NCBI RefSeq assembly: GCF_027595985.1
Contig: NC_073305.1
Span: 23,182,028-23,246,027 of the forward strand
Source of the DNA: Sorex araneus
Taxonomy: Eukaryota > Chordata > Mammalia > Eulipotyphla > Soricidae
DNA length: 64,000 nt
Reading direction: 5' to 3'
The notes beneath the pieces were generated by a model. That model did no database searches. It saw only the letters and a program-made list of their open reading frames with translations, and was not told where the DNA came from. This document shows, in pieces, positions 1 through 11,860 of the stretch (its first letter is position 1; each line of letters starts with the position of its first letter). The position numbers and the translations under genes are program-made.

Positions 1-74
1 GTGTGTGCTTTTGACCTTTTTGATTCTATACTTTTTGTTGTTGTTGCTCAAATTACAGAAGTTAGGTTTTCTGG

Positions 75-235
75 GTTTTTTTTTTTTTGGGGGGGGGGCT
101 TTTAGTGTCACACCCGGCATTGCACAGAGGTTACTCCTGGCTCATGCACTCAGGAATTACTCCTGGCAGTGCTGGGGGACTTGGTGCATGCGTACAGCTC
201 TGGGGATTGAACTCTGCTTGGACAGCCTGTCTTTG
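75..235 (-). mobile_element. SOR-type SINE, truncated
   Basis: T-run then a 'gtcacacccggcattgcacag' type tail; the tRNA-like head is missing beyond the 'gggattgaactc' segment. Confidence 0.75.
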
Positions 236-484
236 AATGAAGTCAATTCTGAACTGAGGGGATGATAAGGATTTAAGGATACTGGCTCTGTGGTCCACCT
301 TGCTTGAATCCCACCCTTTGCCTTTTCAGTTATTCTGACAAATTTTTGTGGTTCAAGCTCATTTGAGTTATTTTTCTGCTTTTAGTTTTCAAAAGGTATA
401 GCTAATAAGATATTGACCTTAAAGATTAATATGCAGACTTTAAAACAAATTAAGACCTATTACATATCTAGAAAAGTAAAATTT

Positions 485-645
485 TTGTTTTTAGGTTTTG
501 GGCCACATCCAGGTGTGCTTAGTGCTGTGCATTCAGGGCTCACTTCTGGCAGTCACTGGGGACCGTATGGAATGTCGGGGATAGAACTTGGGTCTGCTTA
601 TACAGGGCAAGTGCCCTACCTGCTGTACTACCACTGTGGGTCCAG
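485..645 (-). mobile_element. SOR-type SINE, diverged
   Basis: Reads 'tttgggccacatcc' to 'gtactaccactgtgggtcc', full span but well diverged. Confidence 0.75.
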
Positions 646-811
646 GAAAGTAACTTTTATATTTGCTGTGGGTTGAAACAGCAGCTCCTGGGCGCTTCCT
701 TGTACAGATGCTTTAAAAGTCTTATTAAGGTATGCCTAGGATTGTGATTCTACTTCTTTTGAATACTGAATGAGATAGACCTGAGAGGTATATCATATAT
801 ATGGTTCTGTT

Positions 812-986
812 TTGTTTGTTTTGCTTTTTGGGTCACACCCGGCGATGCACAGGGGTCACTCCTGGCTCCGCACTTAGGAATCACCCCTGGCGGTGCTCAG
901 GGGACCATACAGGATGCTGGGAATCAACCCAGGTCGGCTGCGTGCATGGCAAACGCCCTACCCACTGTGCTATCGCTCCAGCCCCT
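812..986 (-). mobile_element. SOR-type SINE, young
   Basis: Nearly consensus from 'gctttttgggtcacaccc' to 'tatcgctccagcccc', flanked by similar 'ggttct(g/a)tttt' sequences. Confidence 0.9.
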
Positions 987-2447
987 ACGGTTCTATTTTT
1001 GATTAACCAAGAAATCACTTTATTGACAGCAAGCAGCAGACTGGAAGATGATGGACTCATGTCCTCAAAAATATCCAACATATTCTTAAATGCTTATAAT
1101 GAAGATGAAGATTATTTATTCTACCAACTTCTTGGTGGTATTTTATGGGAGAATTACATGCATAATAGAAGATTGACATTTACAGAGACAAATTGCTCAG
1201 TGACAGGATTTTCAAATGTAATTTTTATTACTTTAGGATAATAATTTTGTGAGACTAGATTTTAAAATTAAAATGAGATATTTTTAATTTACAGAGCAGT
1301 TTTTTTGGGCATATATTTCATGTAAAAATAGTTCATCGTGTAATGAATGGTGCATTAAAGTATGCTAACACAATCTTCAGACTTAAATAGGAAGGTCTCT
1401 AAAATATCTCATGTGTTTTGGCTCACTGAAGGGATATTAAGCAACTCTCTACAGGAAGCTTGCCCACTATCTGTACTAGTTTATGTTTTCAATACTTAGT
1501 TTTATCAAGTAGGCACATACTTTAATAAATATGATGTACAGTAACATTTATGTTGTTGGATCAGTATAATACCTTTGTTAATTATGTAGCATTTTAGTAT
1601 TAGAAAGATTAAATTTCTCGCCTTAAGTGATATGATTACTTGATTATTAGAAAGTGAACATACAGCTTTAGGTTTTTGTTAATAGCTATTACTGAGATTC
1701 AAGTAAACATTCACTTGTGGAAATTTTTGCATTTGCTTTCTAATAATTTTCTTTCTAATTTAAAAACTGATTTTAAAAAGATTTATGATAATTGAGTTTT
1801 AGGCTTATAATGTCCTAGGCCAGTCCTACCACCTGTGTCAATTTCCTTCCACCAGTATCTTTGTGTTCCCTTCTGGCCTCACCCCCACCCCCAGCCTGAC
1901 ACTTTGACAGGTACATTTAAATGTTTGGCAGCTGTAGTTTGAATTTTATGTTTTCAGTGTTAATGAGTCTGTGCTTTGGATGTATAGTTTCACCGCTCCC
2001 CCACGTTATCAGTATACCTGAGGCCACTGGTCTCTGTTTCCCTGTTATGTCCTTTTCTCATCTTCTTTCTTAACCCCTTGATTTCTTTCCTTTTCTTTTT
2101 CTTTCCTATACTTTGGAGTCAGGGGTGATCTTGGATCCCCTCTTACTACCTTGCATTTCCTCATGCTGTTAATTCTGCATACCACAGTTAACTGAGATCA
2201 TCTTGTGTTTCTCCTTCACTCAACATGGTATCTTCCACTTTCATCCAGAATGCAGCAAGTTGCAGGATTTCATTGTTCTTGCAGTTCTAGTATTCCAGTG
2301 TGTACATATATCACATCTTCATAATCCAGTTATCTATTGTTGGCCTAAGTTTATTCCATATTTTAGCTATTGCGCTGTCACAGAGAATAGTGATGTGCTG
2401 TTTTCATTCATCCTTTCGAATGAATGTTTTTGTGTCCTATGGGCATT

Positions 2448-2575
2448 GGCAAGCTACCCCTGGCATATTTGATATGCCAGAAACAGTAACAAGTCTCACA
2501 ATGGAGACATTAGTGGTGCCTGCTCGAGCAAATCTATGAGCAATGGGATGACAGTGATACAGTGACGGTGATGGG
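2448..2575 (+). mobile_element. Long tRNA-headed SINE, 3' half
   Basis: Starts near 'aagctacccctggcatat' and runs to 'gatgagcaatgggatgacagtg'; the tRNA-like head is absent. Confidence 0.75.
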
Positions 2576-2775
2576 CATCCGGTTGTATGGCAACGCAATT
2601 CTAAGTTTACTGAGAACCTTCCATATTTTTTTCCACAGGGGTTGAACCAGGCATCGTAAGCAATGAATGAGAGTTCCTTTTTTCACCACATCCCACTGGA
2701 CACAGATTATTTGTTCCCACTATTTGTGTTTTGTACCATCTTCACTGGTATGAGATGAGATCTCATTGTCATCTT

Positions 2776-2952
2776 TTTTTTTTTTTTTTTGCTTTTTGGA
2801 TCACACCCAGTGATGCTCAGGTCACTCCTGGCTCTGCACTCAGGAATTAGCCCTGGTCATGCTCAGGGGACCATATGGGATGCTGGGAATCAAACCCGGG
2901 TCAGCTGCGTGCAAGGCAAACGCCCTACCCGCTGTGCTATCACTCCAGCCCC
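2776..2952 (-). mobile_element. SOR-type SINE with 14-bp target duplication
   Basis: Flanked by 'ctcattgtcatctt' at 2762-2775 and 2953-2966. Inserted in the L1. Confidence 0.9.
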
Positions 2953-3083
2953 CTCATTGTCATCTTGTTGACTTCTCAGAGTATTTGTTCCTCTCCCCAA
3001 TTTTTGATAGGATTTTTGAATTTTTTGTTGTTGTTACTGCCGTTGGTGCTTATGATTACTTTATCCCAAATAACAACCCTTTA

Positions 3084-3265
3084 GGGGCTGGATTGATAGC
3101 ATGGCGGGTAGGGCATTTGCCTTGCACACGGACGATCCAGGTTCAATTCTCAGCATCCCATATGGTCCCCCGAGCACTGCCAGGAGTAATTCCTGAGTGC
3201 ATGAGCCAGGAGTAACTCCTGTGCATTGCTGGGTGTGACCCAAAAAGCCAAAAAAAAAAAAAAAA
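3084..3265 (+). mobile_element. SOR-type SINE with target duplication
   Basis: Flanked by 'aacccttta' at 3075-3083 and 3266-3274. Inserted in the L1. Confidence 0.9.
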
Positions 3266-3500
3266 AACCCTTTATCTGATGTGTTAAATGCAAATATTTT
3301 TTCCTGTTCAGTTAGCTGTCCTTTAGTTTTAGTCTTTTTCGTTTATTTTTGGTTCTGTTGTCTTTTTGCCAGTGGCATTATATCATTGAAGATGCCTTTG
3401 AGGCTCAGATATCAGAACGTTCTGCCTATAATTTCCTCAAAGTACTTTATAACTTTTGGTTGGATTTCAAGCTCTTTTGATCCACTTTGAATTGACTTTT

Positions 3501-3681
3501 TTTTTTTTTTTTTTTTGGCTTTTTGGGTCATACCTGGCAATGCACAGGGGTTACTCCTGGCTCTGCACTCAGGAATCACCCCTGGCGGTGCTCAGGGGAC
3601 CATATGGGATGCTGGGAATCGAACCCAGGTTGGCCGCATGCAAGGGAAACGCCCTACCCGCTGTACTATTGCTCCAGCCCC
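3501..3681 (-). mobile_element. SOR-type SINE with 13-bp target duplication
   Basis: Flanked by 'tgaattgactttt' at 3488-3500 and 3682-3694. Inserted in the L1. Confidence 0.9.
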
Positions 3682-4369
3682 TGAATTGACTTTTATGTAA
3701 GGTGTGGGATATGGATCCAGCTGTATTGTTTTACACGAGGTTATCCATTTTTCCCAGAACCATTGGTTGAAGAGGCTATTTTAGCTCCTCTGTTAAAAAT
3801 TAACTGTCCATAAGTGGGTTTTGTTCTTGGTAGTCAGATCTGACCCATTGATCAAAGAGCCTGTCATTATTCCAGTACCATGCAGTTTTGATCACTATAT
3901 TTTTATAATACAGTTTCAAATTACCATGAGATACCTCCCAGTTTCTTATTTGTCAATATGGCTTTGGGCTCTTTGGGGTCTCTTCTAATTCTATACAAAC
4001 TCTATTAGGGACTTTTCTAGGTCCTTGAAGAATGTTATCTGAAGTTGGATGGAAGTTATTCGATCTATATAATAGCTTAAGTAGGATGGTTATTTAATAA
4101 TAATTCTTTCAGTCCATAAACATTGAATATTTTTGTTTCCTAAGGTCTTCTGTCTCTTAAGCAAATTAAAGTTTTCATGGTCTAGCTCTTCCACAATTTT
4201 TGTTAAGTGGATTTCTAGTTAATGTTTTTGGACGCTACTTTAAATGAGCTACACTCTTTGATCTCTTTTGTCCTCTGATTCATTCTTTGTATACAACAAT
4301 GGGACCAATTTGTGTGTATTGACTTCAGCTAACTATTTAGCTATATTGGTTTATTGTTTCTAAGAAGTT

Positions 4370-4545
4370 TTTTTTTTCTTTTCAATGTTTTGATTTGAGA
4401 GACACACCAGGTTGTGCTCAGGTCTTACTACTGGCTCTGCACTTGCGGCCTGTTCCTGGTAGGTTTATGGGGTGCCAGGGATCAGACATGGGTTGTGTGC
4501 GAGCAAGGCAAGTGTCCTACTCTCTGTATTGTCTCTCTAACCCCT
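4370..4545 (-). mobile_element. SOR-type SINE, older
   Basis: Diverged copy inside the L1; 'gtttcta' occurs just before (4357) and after (4545), a possible short target duplication. Confidence 0.7.
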
Positions 4546-5169
4546 GTTTCTAGGAGCTTTTTTTGTGAATTTTAAGTAAAGGTATTATGTGAGTTTAAAA
4601 TGCCTCTTATCATAGTACTTTCTTTACTTCTCAAGATTTAATTCAGTGATATATGGACAGTGTTGGGAAATCATTAAACTTTCCAGATGAGGAAACTAAA
4701 GTTGAACTGGAGTTTTCATGGTGTTCTGATTTTCAGGTACCCTGGGTTAAGTTTAGTTATCAGTCCTACAAATTAAGTTGTCAAAAAACTTAGAGTATTT
4801 TTTGGAAACTTGAAAATAATGAAAACATTTAAAACATTACTTTCATTGAAAGAAAGTCATTGCTTTGTAGTAGACATTTTCCTGGTGCATTGCCAATGTC
4901 CCAGCAATTCTCAAGGCCAATAAACTAAGATTTCCTTATGAATTTTAATCGGATTCTGACTTTGCCTTTCTCAGAAATGCACTTTATATCACTCAGAAAA
5001 GAATTCCTGTCTGTTGGCTTTGTCCCTATGTTTTGACAGATTAATGGGAGAGAGCTTCAGAATGGGGGGAAGTAGTTCAGAAATAAGCAGAGAATCAGAA
5101 AATTCATGTCATAATTGTCAGGAACCTTTTCCAAAAAGACAACTGGTAGGATCTTGATAAAAAGACTAA

Positions 5170-5815
5170 TGAGGGGCTGTAAAGAGAGTACAGTAAGGTG
5201 CTTGCCTTGTGCTTGGCTGACCCAGGTTTGATCCCTGGTACTCATATGGTCCCAAGCTCTTCGAGGAGTAATCCCTGAGCAGAGTTGAGTGAGGGGGAAG
5301 ACTGATGAAAATTGGAAATGACATTTTGATTTTGGAAGGTCATTGGTAACCTTCAACAGAATAGAATAGGGGCATCTGACCCACAAGCTGTATAAGGCTC
5401 ATGAAACCAGGTGGCCTGGTCCTAATGCACGAAGGGACAGATGTATATACCTATGTCTTTCTGCCTGGATTATATGGCCCCTGAAGGATGCTGTCATCCA
5501 GAAAAATGTTTCCTCTGATAGACAATATTGAGGCAGGCAGAAGAATGATAGATAATGTAACTTAAAAGTGTAAGTGTTTGTGCTTTTCATTTTTCATGGG
5601 AAAGTCTGAACTTCTTGTAAATAAATATTAGATTTACTAACAAGAACTTGAAATTTGATTAAAATAATCTTCCCCCCACACAACACTCACTTGGCAGTTC
5701 TCAGGACTTATTCCTGGTATGGGGCTCAAGGGAACATAGGTTGTGCCGGCCATGGAATCTGGATTGGTTGCATGCAAGGCAAGACCTTTCCCTGTGTACT
5801 ATATCTCTGGCTCCA
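5170..5815. mobile_element. Two degraded SOR-type SINEs
   Basis: A plus-strand copy at about 5170-5295 ('ggggctgtaaagagagtacag') and a minus-strand copy at about 5670-5815. The 350 bases between them are unassigned. Confidence 0.65.
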
Positions 5816-6581
5816 AAATCACACATTATTTCATGAAAAGAAATACTTACACTTCTTCTCAGATGAAAGGGGAAAAGAAAAAAGGGGAACGAAAGTAGTA
5901 ATTTTCATGTGGAAGAAGTATAGTTACGGGAACAAGAGATAACCTGGAGAATAAGTGAGAAACCCTTACTGAGTCAGTACTTTAGGGCTTTAAAATATTC
6001 TTTCCAAAATCTACACTTTGTGGCTGCCATCAGACTAGTATAATATGCCAGTCCAGGCAAAGTGCACTGGATTTAGGTTTCACTTTCCTTGCCAACATGA
6101 GGAACTTGCTTGTCGTCAGGGTGGAGTCGGCCTGGTGGGAGAAACAGGACTCATATCTGGTGTGGAACTCCGAGAACCTTCTGTGCATAGGCAGTGGATC
6201 GCTTCCAGGGTATGTTCTTCTCAGGATTGAATCCTCTTCAGCAGATTGAGTGAAATATAGGGGCCTGGGCTTTTTCAGTGGCCAGAGCCCTGGACAGAGT
6301 TGAAAGGTGTTGGGCATGGACTCTTGTCAGGCTCATAGTACCAGAGGCTACAGAAGGCATTACCTATATATAGTAAGTAAATTCTGGATTTCAACACAGA
6401 GTAGACTGGTAGAAGGTTTAATTTTATTTTGACTTATAAAGACATTGAAAGTAAAATCACCACCTGAAAAAAATTTTACCAAAAAAAGTATCATAGAATT
6501 AATAAAATACAAGCACTAAGTAACAGGATCAGGATCTACAGCAAAAGCCTTTACATAAAATTTACGGAAAGCAACTTTCAG

Positions 6582-6772
6582 GAGGGACCGAGCAGCAGTA
6601 CAGCCGTTAGGGTGTTTGCTTGTTTGTGCTTACTTGTTTGCGGCTGACCCAGATTTGATCCCCAGCATCCTGTATGGATATGTTCCCCCCAGCACTGCCG
6701 GGAGTAATGTCTGAGTGCTGAGCCTGGAATAAACCCCTTGAGTATCTCTGGTTGTGAAGCAAGAACAAACCC
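6582..6772 (+). mobile_element. SOR-type SINE, diverged
   Basis: Head 'accgagcagcagtacag' with a small internal duplication of 'cttgtttg', then body to 'gttgtgaagcaag'. Confidence 0.7.
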
Positions 6773-7304
6773 AAACTTTCCCCTTTTCGATTTTCTTTGC
6801 CATTGGTGACAATTTCACGTTGGATTTGTGTGTGGGAACCATTGAATTGTGCTGTTGGGGCTGTTCTCTTTGGGAAACTGGGTCAAAATGGGCCTTGCCT
6901 TTCCCATCTCACTTCCCAAGTACAAGAAGGGGGAGTGTGCTTGCAGGGAAAACTGGAGCGGGGTTGCCTGTTGGTCATATGACATCAATTTGTGGGGTCT
7001 CTTACTGAGCCTCTCATACATGAACGCACATCCACCCATTTTCTTGTGGTGGGTGTGCCCTGGGATATGAGGGCCATTCCTCTCATTATTTGTTGACCCA
7101 GATAGGTCAGTACTAGAGCTTGATGATGTGTTGTTAGGGCCGAGTGGTGTTGGGGAGGGCGAGGGGACGGAGTCTGTCGGGCTCCTGTGGCTGTGTTCTG
7201 AGGGCAGCTGTGCAGCAGGTGGAATTTGGAACCCTGTGCATGCTGGGCACCTCTGACCCAGGGCTGTCCCTCCAGCTCTCATTCCACCTTTCTTATACCC
7301 AGAA

Positions 7305-7880
7305 GCAAATAGTTGACTGTGTTTTAAACATTTGTTGTTGCCCTCACCTTAGTTCTGAGGGGTATTTTTGTTTGTTTGTTTACTTTGGGTTCCATATCAT
7401 CATTACTGTCTTTCCCTTTGCTTCTGACTTACTTGACTCAGCAAAGTTCACTCCATTTTCTATCTAACTAGAGGCAGATTGTATGATTTAATCTTTTTCT
7501 TTGGTGGAGGGGGTGTGGGGGGTACATCCACACCCGGCAGTGCTCAGAGGTTATTCCTGCTTTTGCACATGGGAATAATTCCTGGCAGTGCTCGAGAGAC
7601 TATGTGGGATTCCAAAGATCAAATCCAAGTCCACCATGTACAAAGCAAACACTATCTGATGTACTTTCACTTTGGCCCCTGAGTCTTTTCTTAAAGACAA
7701 GTAGTATTCCCTTGTATGTGTATATACGTACCTTGGTTTATTTACAGTTATCTGTTCTTGGACACTTATTTTGTTTCCAAATATTGGCTATTAGGAATGG
7801 CATTGCAGTGAGCATAGGAGTACAAGTCTCTCTTCTATAAAAGTCTTTAGGCCCTGGGGATTGATGCCAAGAAGTGGAGT
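7305..7880 (-). mobile_element. L1 3' fragment, antisense, split by a SINE
   Basis: L1 antisense text is visible at 7385-7470 ('gcttctgacttacttgactcagcaaag') and 7690-7880 ('tatttacagttatctgttcttgg'). A minus-strand SINE at 7495-7679 divides it. Confidence 0.65.
7495..7679 (-). mobile_element. SOR-type SINE inside L1
   Basis: From 'tccacacccggcagtgctcag' to 'tgtactttcactttggccc'. Confidence 0.75.
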
Positions 7881-7884
7881 TTCG

Positions 7885-8195
7885 AGGGCCAGAGAGATTG
7901 TATGTGTGGGTTCAATCCCCAGCCTCCCAAATGGTCCCCCACAGTCCCTTGAGTATTGTCAGAAGGGATTCCTGAGTGCAGTGCAGCGCATGGCGGTAGC
8001 AACAACAACTTCCAATAACATGTTCCTCTGTGTCCCCGTTACTGTCTCTGTGCTGGAAAGCCTTTTGTTTGTTTTGAGGCCTTCCCTGGGAGTGCTTGGG
8101 GGTCACTCCAGGTAGCTCGGGGAAACAGAAGTGATGCTGGAAATCTAGCAGGGTCAGCCGTTTGCCTTAACCCCTATGCTATCTCTCTGACCCTT
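7885..8195. mobile_element. Two degraded SOR-type SINEs
   Basis: Plus-strand copy at 7885-8005 with a deletion in the head; minus-strand copy at 8065-8195 ending 'gctatctctctgaccc'. Confidence 0.6.
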
Positions 8196-8960
8196 GCCCC
8201 CCGCCCTGGAAACCCCCTTTACATAATATTTTTAGAAAAATATTAAACCTGAGGGTTTTTGAGCGTCTTGAAATAAACCTAGACACTACTTAAAATAGCA
8301 TATATATATATACTACACTTAAACTACTGCATATAGTGGCAAATGATTTAAGCCTGTTACAAATGATGACTATTTTCTGAAATAAAATCTTTACATTCAT
8401 AGTTTTCTGCAGTGGTTTAATACACACGATAATATAAAACTCACATTGTATTCATTAATCAAATAATGATTCAACCAAGTGTTACATGGTTAAACTTGAA
8501 AAGGTGCTTGAAAAGTCTGGGAAAGGCTCGAGTTAAGTGCAGCAGTGGAGACTTCCCTTGCCATTAGATCCTTGGATGAGATCCCTGGCATGAGGGGAGG
8601 TGGGCAAGGAGTGCTACAGGTTTCTAGGAAGGCTGGGGAAACTGCTTGGGCTCCATTCTGTTGAGATTTTTCAAAAAACATTATTTAGTGCATGTATAGC
8701 TGCATTTAGAGGGCCTATAGTTTACTGATAAATTCTTTAGGATTGTTACTGTGAAATACAAGGATTAATTTTGTTCTCATTGTCATTGCTCTAAAATTGG
8801 TTGTTACATATCCATAGTCTTCATTCATGGTAGGTTGATTATGTTTCCTATTTCTGAACATGTTCTTGTTTTTAGTGTTTGGGATTTTCCACTTCTCTAA
8901 ACAGTGGACTGTTTTTCGCTTAGTCAAATACACAGTGCAAAACTATTAAAATCAAAATTG

Positions 8961-9108
8961 TAGGGGCCGGAGAGATAGTACAGGCATGCAGCCAACCTAA
9001 GTTTAGCCCCCAAAACCCCAATAGGTCCCCAAGCCCTGCCAGGAGTGTACCCTGCGAGCAGAGCCAGGAGTAAGCCCTGAGTACTGCTGTATGTGACTGA
9101 AAATAAAG
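8961..9108 (+). mobile_element. SOR-type SINE, shortened head
   Basis: 'ggggccggagagatagtacag' then directly 'gcatgcagccaacc'; the middle of the tRNA-like head is deleted. Confidence 0.75.
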
Positions 9109-9427
9109 TAATTCTAAATTGTTCAGTAGGCATGTAAAAACCCTCTTATTTGTTCTTCCCAGTTCTATTTCAGCTGCACTCCTGCAGAAGTTTTAGTCAT
9201 ATCTTTGGTACCAAAAGTTCTCCATTTTAGCCACTCCTCTCCAAAAGTCATTCACAGCACCCATTCAGCTCCAAGCAAAAGTTAAACAATATTACGCTAT
9301 AAAAGCTGTCCAAGTTTTTAAACTAAATTTCTGTAACTGTTTGGTTGGTATTATATAGTCCAGGCTTCAAGTTCTATGTAAGGACTATCTATGTTTGATT
9401 TTAGGGTGATCATTAGGGGAAAAATAG

Positions 9428-9670
9428 CACTGCACTGTTGTAGCACTGTTGTCCCGTTGTTCATCGATTTGCTCAAGTGGGCACCAGTGACGTCTCCATT
9501 GTGATACTTGTTACTGTTTTTGGCATATTGAATATGCCACGGGTTGCTTGCCAGGTTCTGCCATGCAGGTGGGATAGTCTCGGTAGCTTGCCGGGCTCTC
9601 TGAGTGGGGTGGAGGAATCGAACCCCGGTTGGTTCCAAACACCCTACCCACTGTGCTGTCGCTCCAGCCC
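9428..9670 (-). mobile_element. Long tRNA-headed SINE with perfect 13-bp target duplication
   Basis: Complete copy bracketed by 'aggggaaaaatag' at 9415-9427 and 9671-9683. It shows the usual order on this strand: 'ttcatcgatttgctc', 'gggcaccagtgacgtctcc', 'tttggcatattgaatatgcc', then the tRNA-like head 'cccactgtgctgtcgctccagccc'. Confidence 0.9.
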
Positions 9671-9731
9671 AGGGGAAAAATAGTTAACATTTATTGTACT
9701 TGAAGAAACCTGAATTCCTAAAAGAAGTTGT

Positions 9732-10099
9732 GATGGGGCCAGGAGGATAGTGCAGCTGGCATCCTGTATGGTCCCTTGAGCACCACCACGAGTAATCCTT
9801 GAGTGCAGAGCCAGGAGTAAACCCTGAGCATCACAGGCTGTGACCCAAAACCCAAAACCCCCCAAAAAGGGGGAGGAGTCTGTCACATGGTTGGTTTGTA
9901 TGTGTGTTGTTTGCTTTTGAGGAATAGGTTTGTTTTGCTTTGGGGCCACATTCAGTGGTGCTCCATTGTTTCTCCTGATTTTGCACTAAGAGATCACTCT
10001 TGGCTGTGCTTAGGGGGCCAAATGAGGTGTCAGGGATTGAACCCGGATCTGCCACATGCAGGCCAAGCACCCTACCCAGTGTGCTATTGCTCACCTCCT
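9732..10099. mobile_element. Two SOR-type SINEs
   Basis: Plus copy at 9732-9868 with an internal deletion of the head; minus copy at 9928-10099 ending 'gtgctattgctcacctcc'. Confidence 0.75.
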
Positions 10100-10114
10100 G
10101 TCCAATGGTTTTAA

Positions 10115-10115
10115 G

Positions 10116-10176
<61 letters not shown>
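10115..10176 (+). repeat. (ATT)n microsatellite
   Basis: About twenty uninterrupted att units. Confidence 0.95.
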
Positions 10177-11402
10177 AATTGCCCGCTATCATGGTTCAAA
10201 AATCTAATATTTCTTTTTAAAAAGTCTAATTTTTCTTTGAGTTTCAGTACCCCAAAACTGTTCCCAAGCAGCACTCCCACAGTTCCAAAGTAGCACTCTG
10301 ATGGCTACTGCTTACATCACTGTGAGGTGATTATCTTGCTGTTTATCTTGCTACTTTTAGGGAAGCGTAATACTTGTTATATTAGTTTTTGATAATATCT
10401 CTTATTATTCTTGATTCACGACAGTAGTGAGTGGTAAAGATCTCAGTGATCGCACACTATATATTTCTGGCCACTATAAGTGTTGTGATACGGTTCCTTT
10501 CTTGCACGATGCCCCTCATTCCTCTATTCATCCTTTTTCCTCTTCCTCTCTTCCCACTCTCATGCTTATCACTAATTGAACCTTAGATGCTTTCACAATT
10601 GTTTGAATTTTCTTAGAAGGCTTCAGAAATGTGTTGGGGGGTAGGAAAGTGGCTGAACACATACAAAGTGTGCATTTGTCAGTAATGATTTTCTGAAAAA
10701 TTCTTTTTCCTGGGTAACATTCAGACATTTCCCATTTGATTGTTCAGTGTCTTCTTTCTCTCAGTATTAATAAGCTAAGTCTTTTTTCCCTCTAATTGTC
10801 TCTCTTTTAGTTTGTTTTGATCTTTGTTTCCCATGTTAGGAATCCTATTTGTTGATTATCTCTTTACTTGATTAGGGGCTTGTAATCTTGGGACGTGGAG
10901 AGATTTCCTCAGAGTTGTTCATATTCCCCAAGGGAGACCACACTTGAAGGTTCACAGCTTCTTTCTTGATCCCAGCTGCTAGGAGAGAAAAGGGCTTGGC
11001 AGTTAGAGTTACAAAGGACCCGGCGTGTGAAGGCTGGGCTGTGTGTTGGGAGCTATGGGGATAGCAGGGGTGCATATTGTTATCTCACATGCTCATTTTT
11101 ATTACAGCACCTCTGCCCTCATCCATATTAAACTGCAGTGCAAAGAATGCTTTTTTGTGGGGGGAAGGGGGGCCTCCCAAGCTTCTCTCAGGAGGCCTGG
11201 AGGTCCTCCTAGTTGAACCCTTGCCAGTGGGGACCAAGGAGGAGTTACTGCTCTGGTTCTGCAGTGGCAGGTGGAGGGGAGCACTGCCTTGCACCAGCTG
11301 ACAGTGACAAACCTTATTAGCCTTGACTTCTCCAGAAAATAAATGTTTGTCATTTTTTAAAAAGTTGCTCCATAACCAATTATTGCAAATTTTGCAACTC
11401 TG

Positions 11403-11635
11403 TAGCAGTGTCGTCCCATTGTTCATCGATTTGCTTGAGCGGGCACCAGTAATGTCTCCATTGTGAGACATGTTGCTGTTTTTGGCATGTAGAATACACC
11501 ACAGGTAGCTTGCCAGGCTCTGCTGTGCAGGCAGGATACTCTCAGTAACTTGCCGGGCTCCCCGAGAGGTATGAAGGACTCAAACCCGTGTCGCCACGTG
11601 CAAGGCAAACGCCCTACCCGCTGTGCTATTGCTCC
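11403..11635 (-). mobile_element. Long tRNA-headed SINE
   Basis: Complete copy from 'gtagcagtgtcgtcccattg' to 'gctgtgctattgctcc'. Confidence 0.88.
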
Positions 11636-11655
11636 TTTTTAAAATCTATAATTCC

Positions 11656-11860
11656 AGGGGCTGGAGCAATAGCACAGCGGGTAAGGCGTTTGCCTTGCAC
11701 GCGGCCGACCCAGGTTGGATTCGCAGCACCCATATGGTCCCCTGAGCACCGCCAGGGGTAATTCCTGAGTGCAGAGCCAGGAGTAACCCCTGCGCATCCC
11801 CGGGTGTGACCCAAAAAGCAAAATAAATAAAGAAATAAACAAGCAAATAAATAAATAAAT
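11656..11860 (+). mobile_element. SOR-type SINE with 15-bp target duplication and an (AAAT)n tail
   Basis: Flanked by 'aaaatctataattcc' at 11641-11655 and 11861-11875. The tail has grown into aaat/aaac repeats. It abuts a long-SINE copy on the opposite strand. Confidence 0.92.

Larger units (their letters stand above)
1780..4600 (-). mobile_element. L1 3' portion, antisense, interrupted by five SINEs
   Basis: Read on the minus strand this is an L1 3' UTR (about 1780-2250) followed inward by the decayed C-terminal part of ORF2. Landmarks on the plus strand include 'cacatcttcataatccagttatct', 'ccactttgaattgactttt', 'accattggttgaagaggctatttt' and 'ccagtaccatgcagttttgat', all characteristic of L1 antisense. 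The 5' end of the element is missing. SINEs at 2448-2575, 2776-2952, 3084-3265, 3501-3681 and 4370-4545 lie inside it. Confidence 0.8.

Noticed and set aside
801-1241. A 146-codon open frame
   Set aside because: Most of it is a SINE read on the plus strand (812-986); the remainder has no recognisable protein. The same 'GYSWLCTQE', 'GITPGGAQGT' and 'CWESNPG' peptides recur wherever the SINE occurs.
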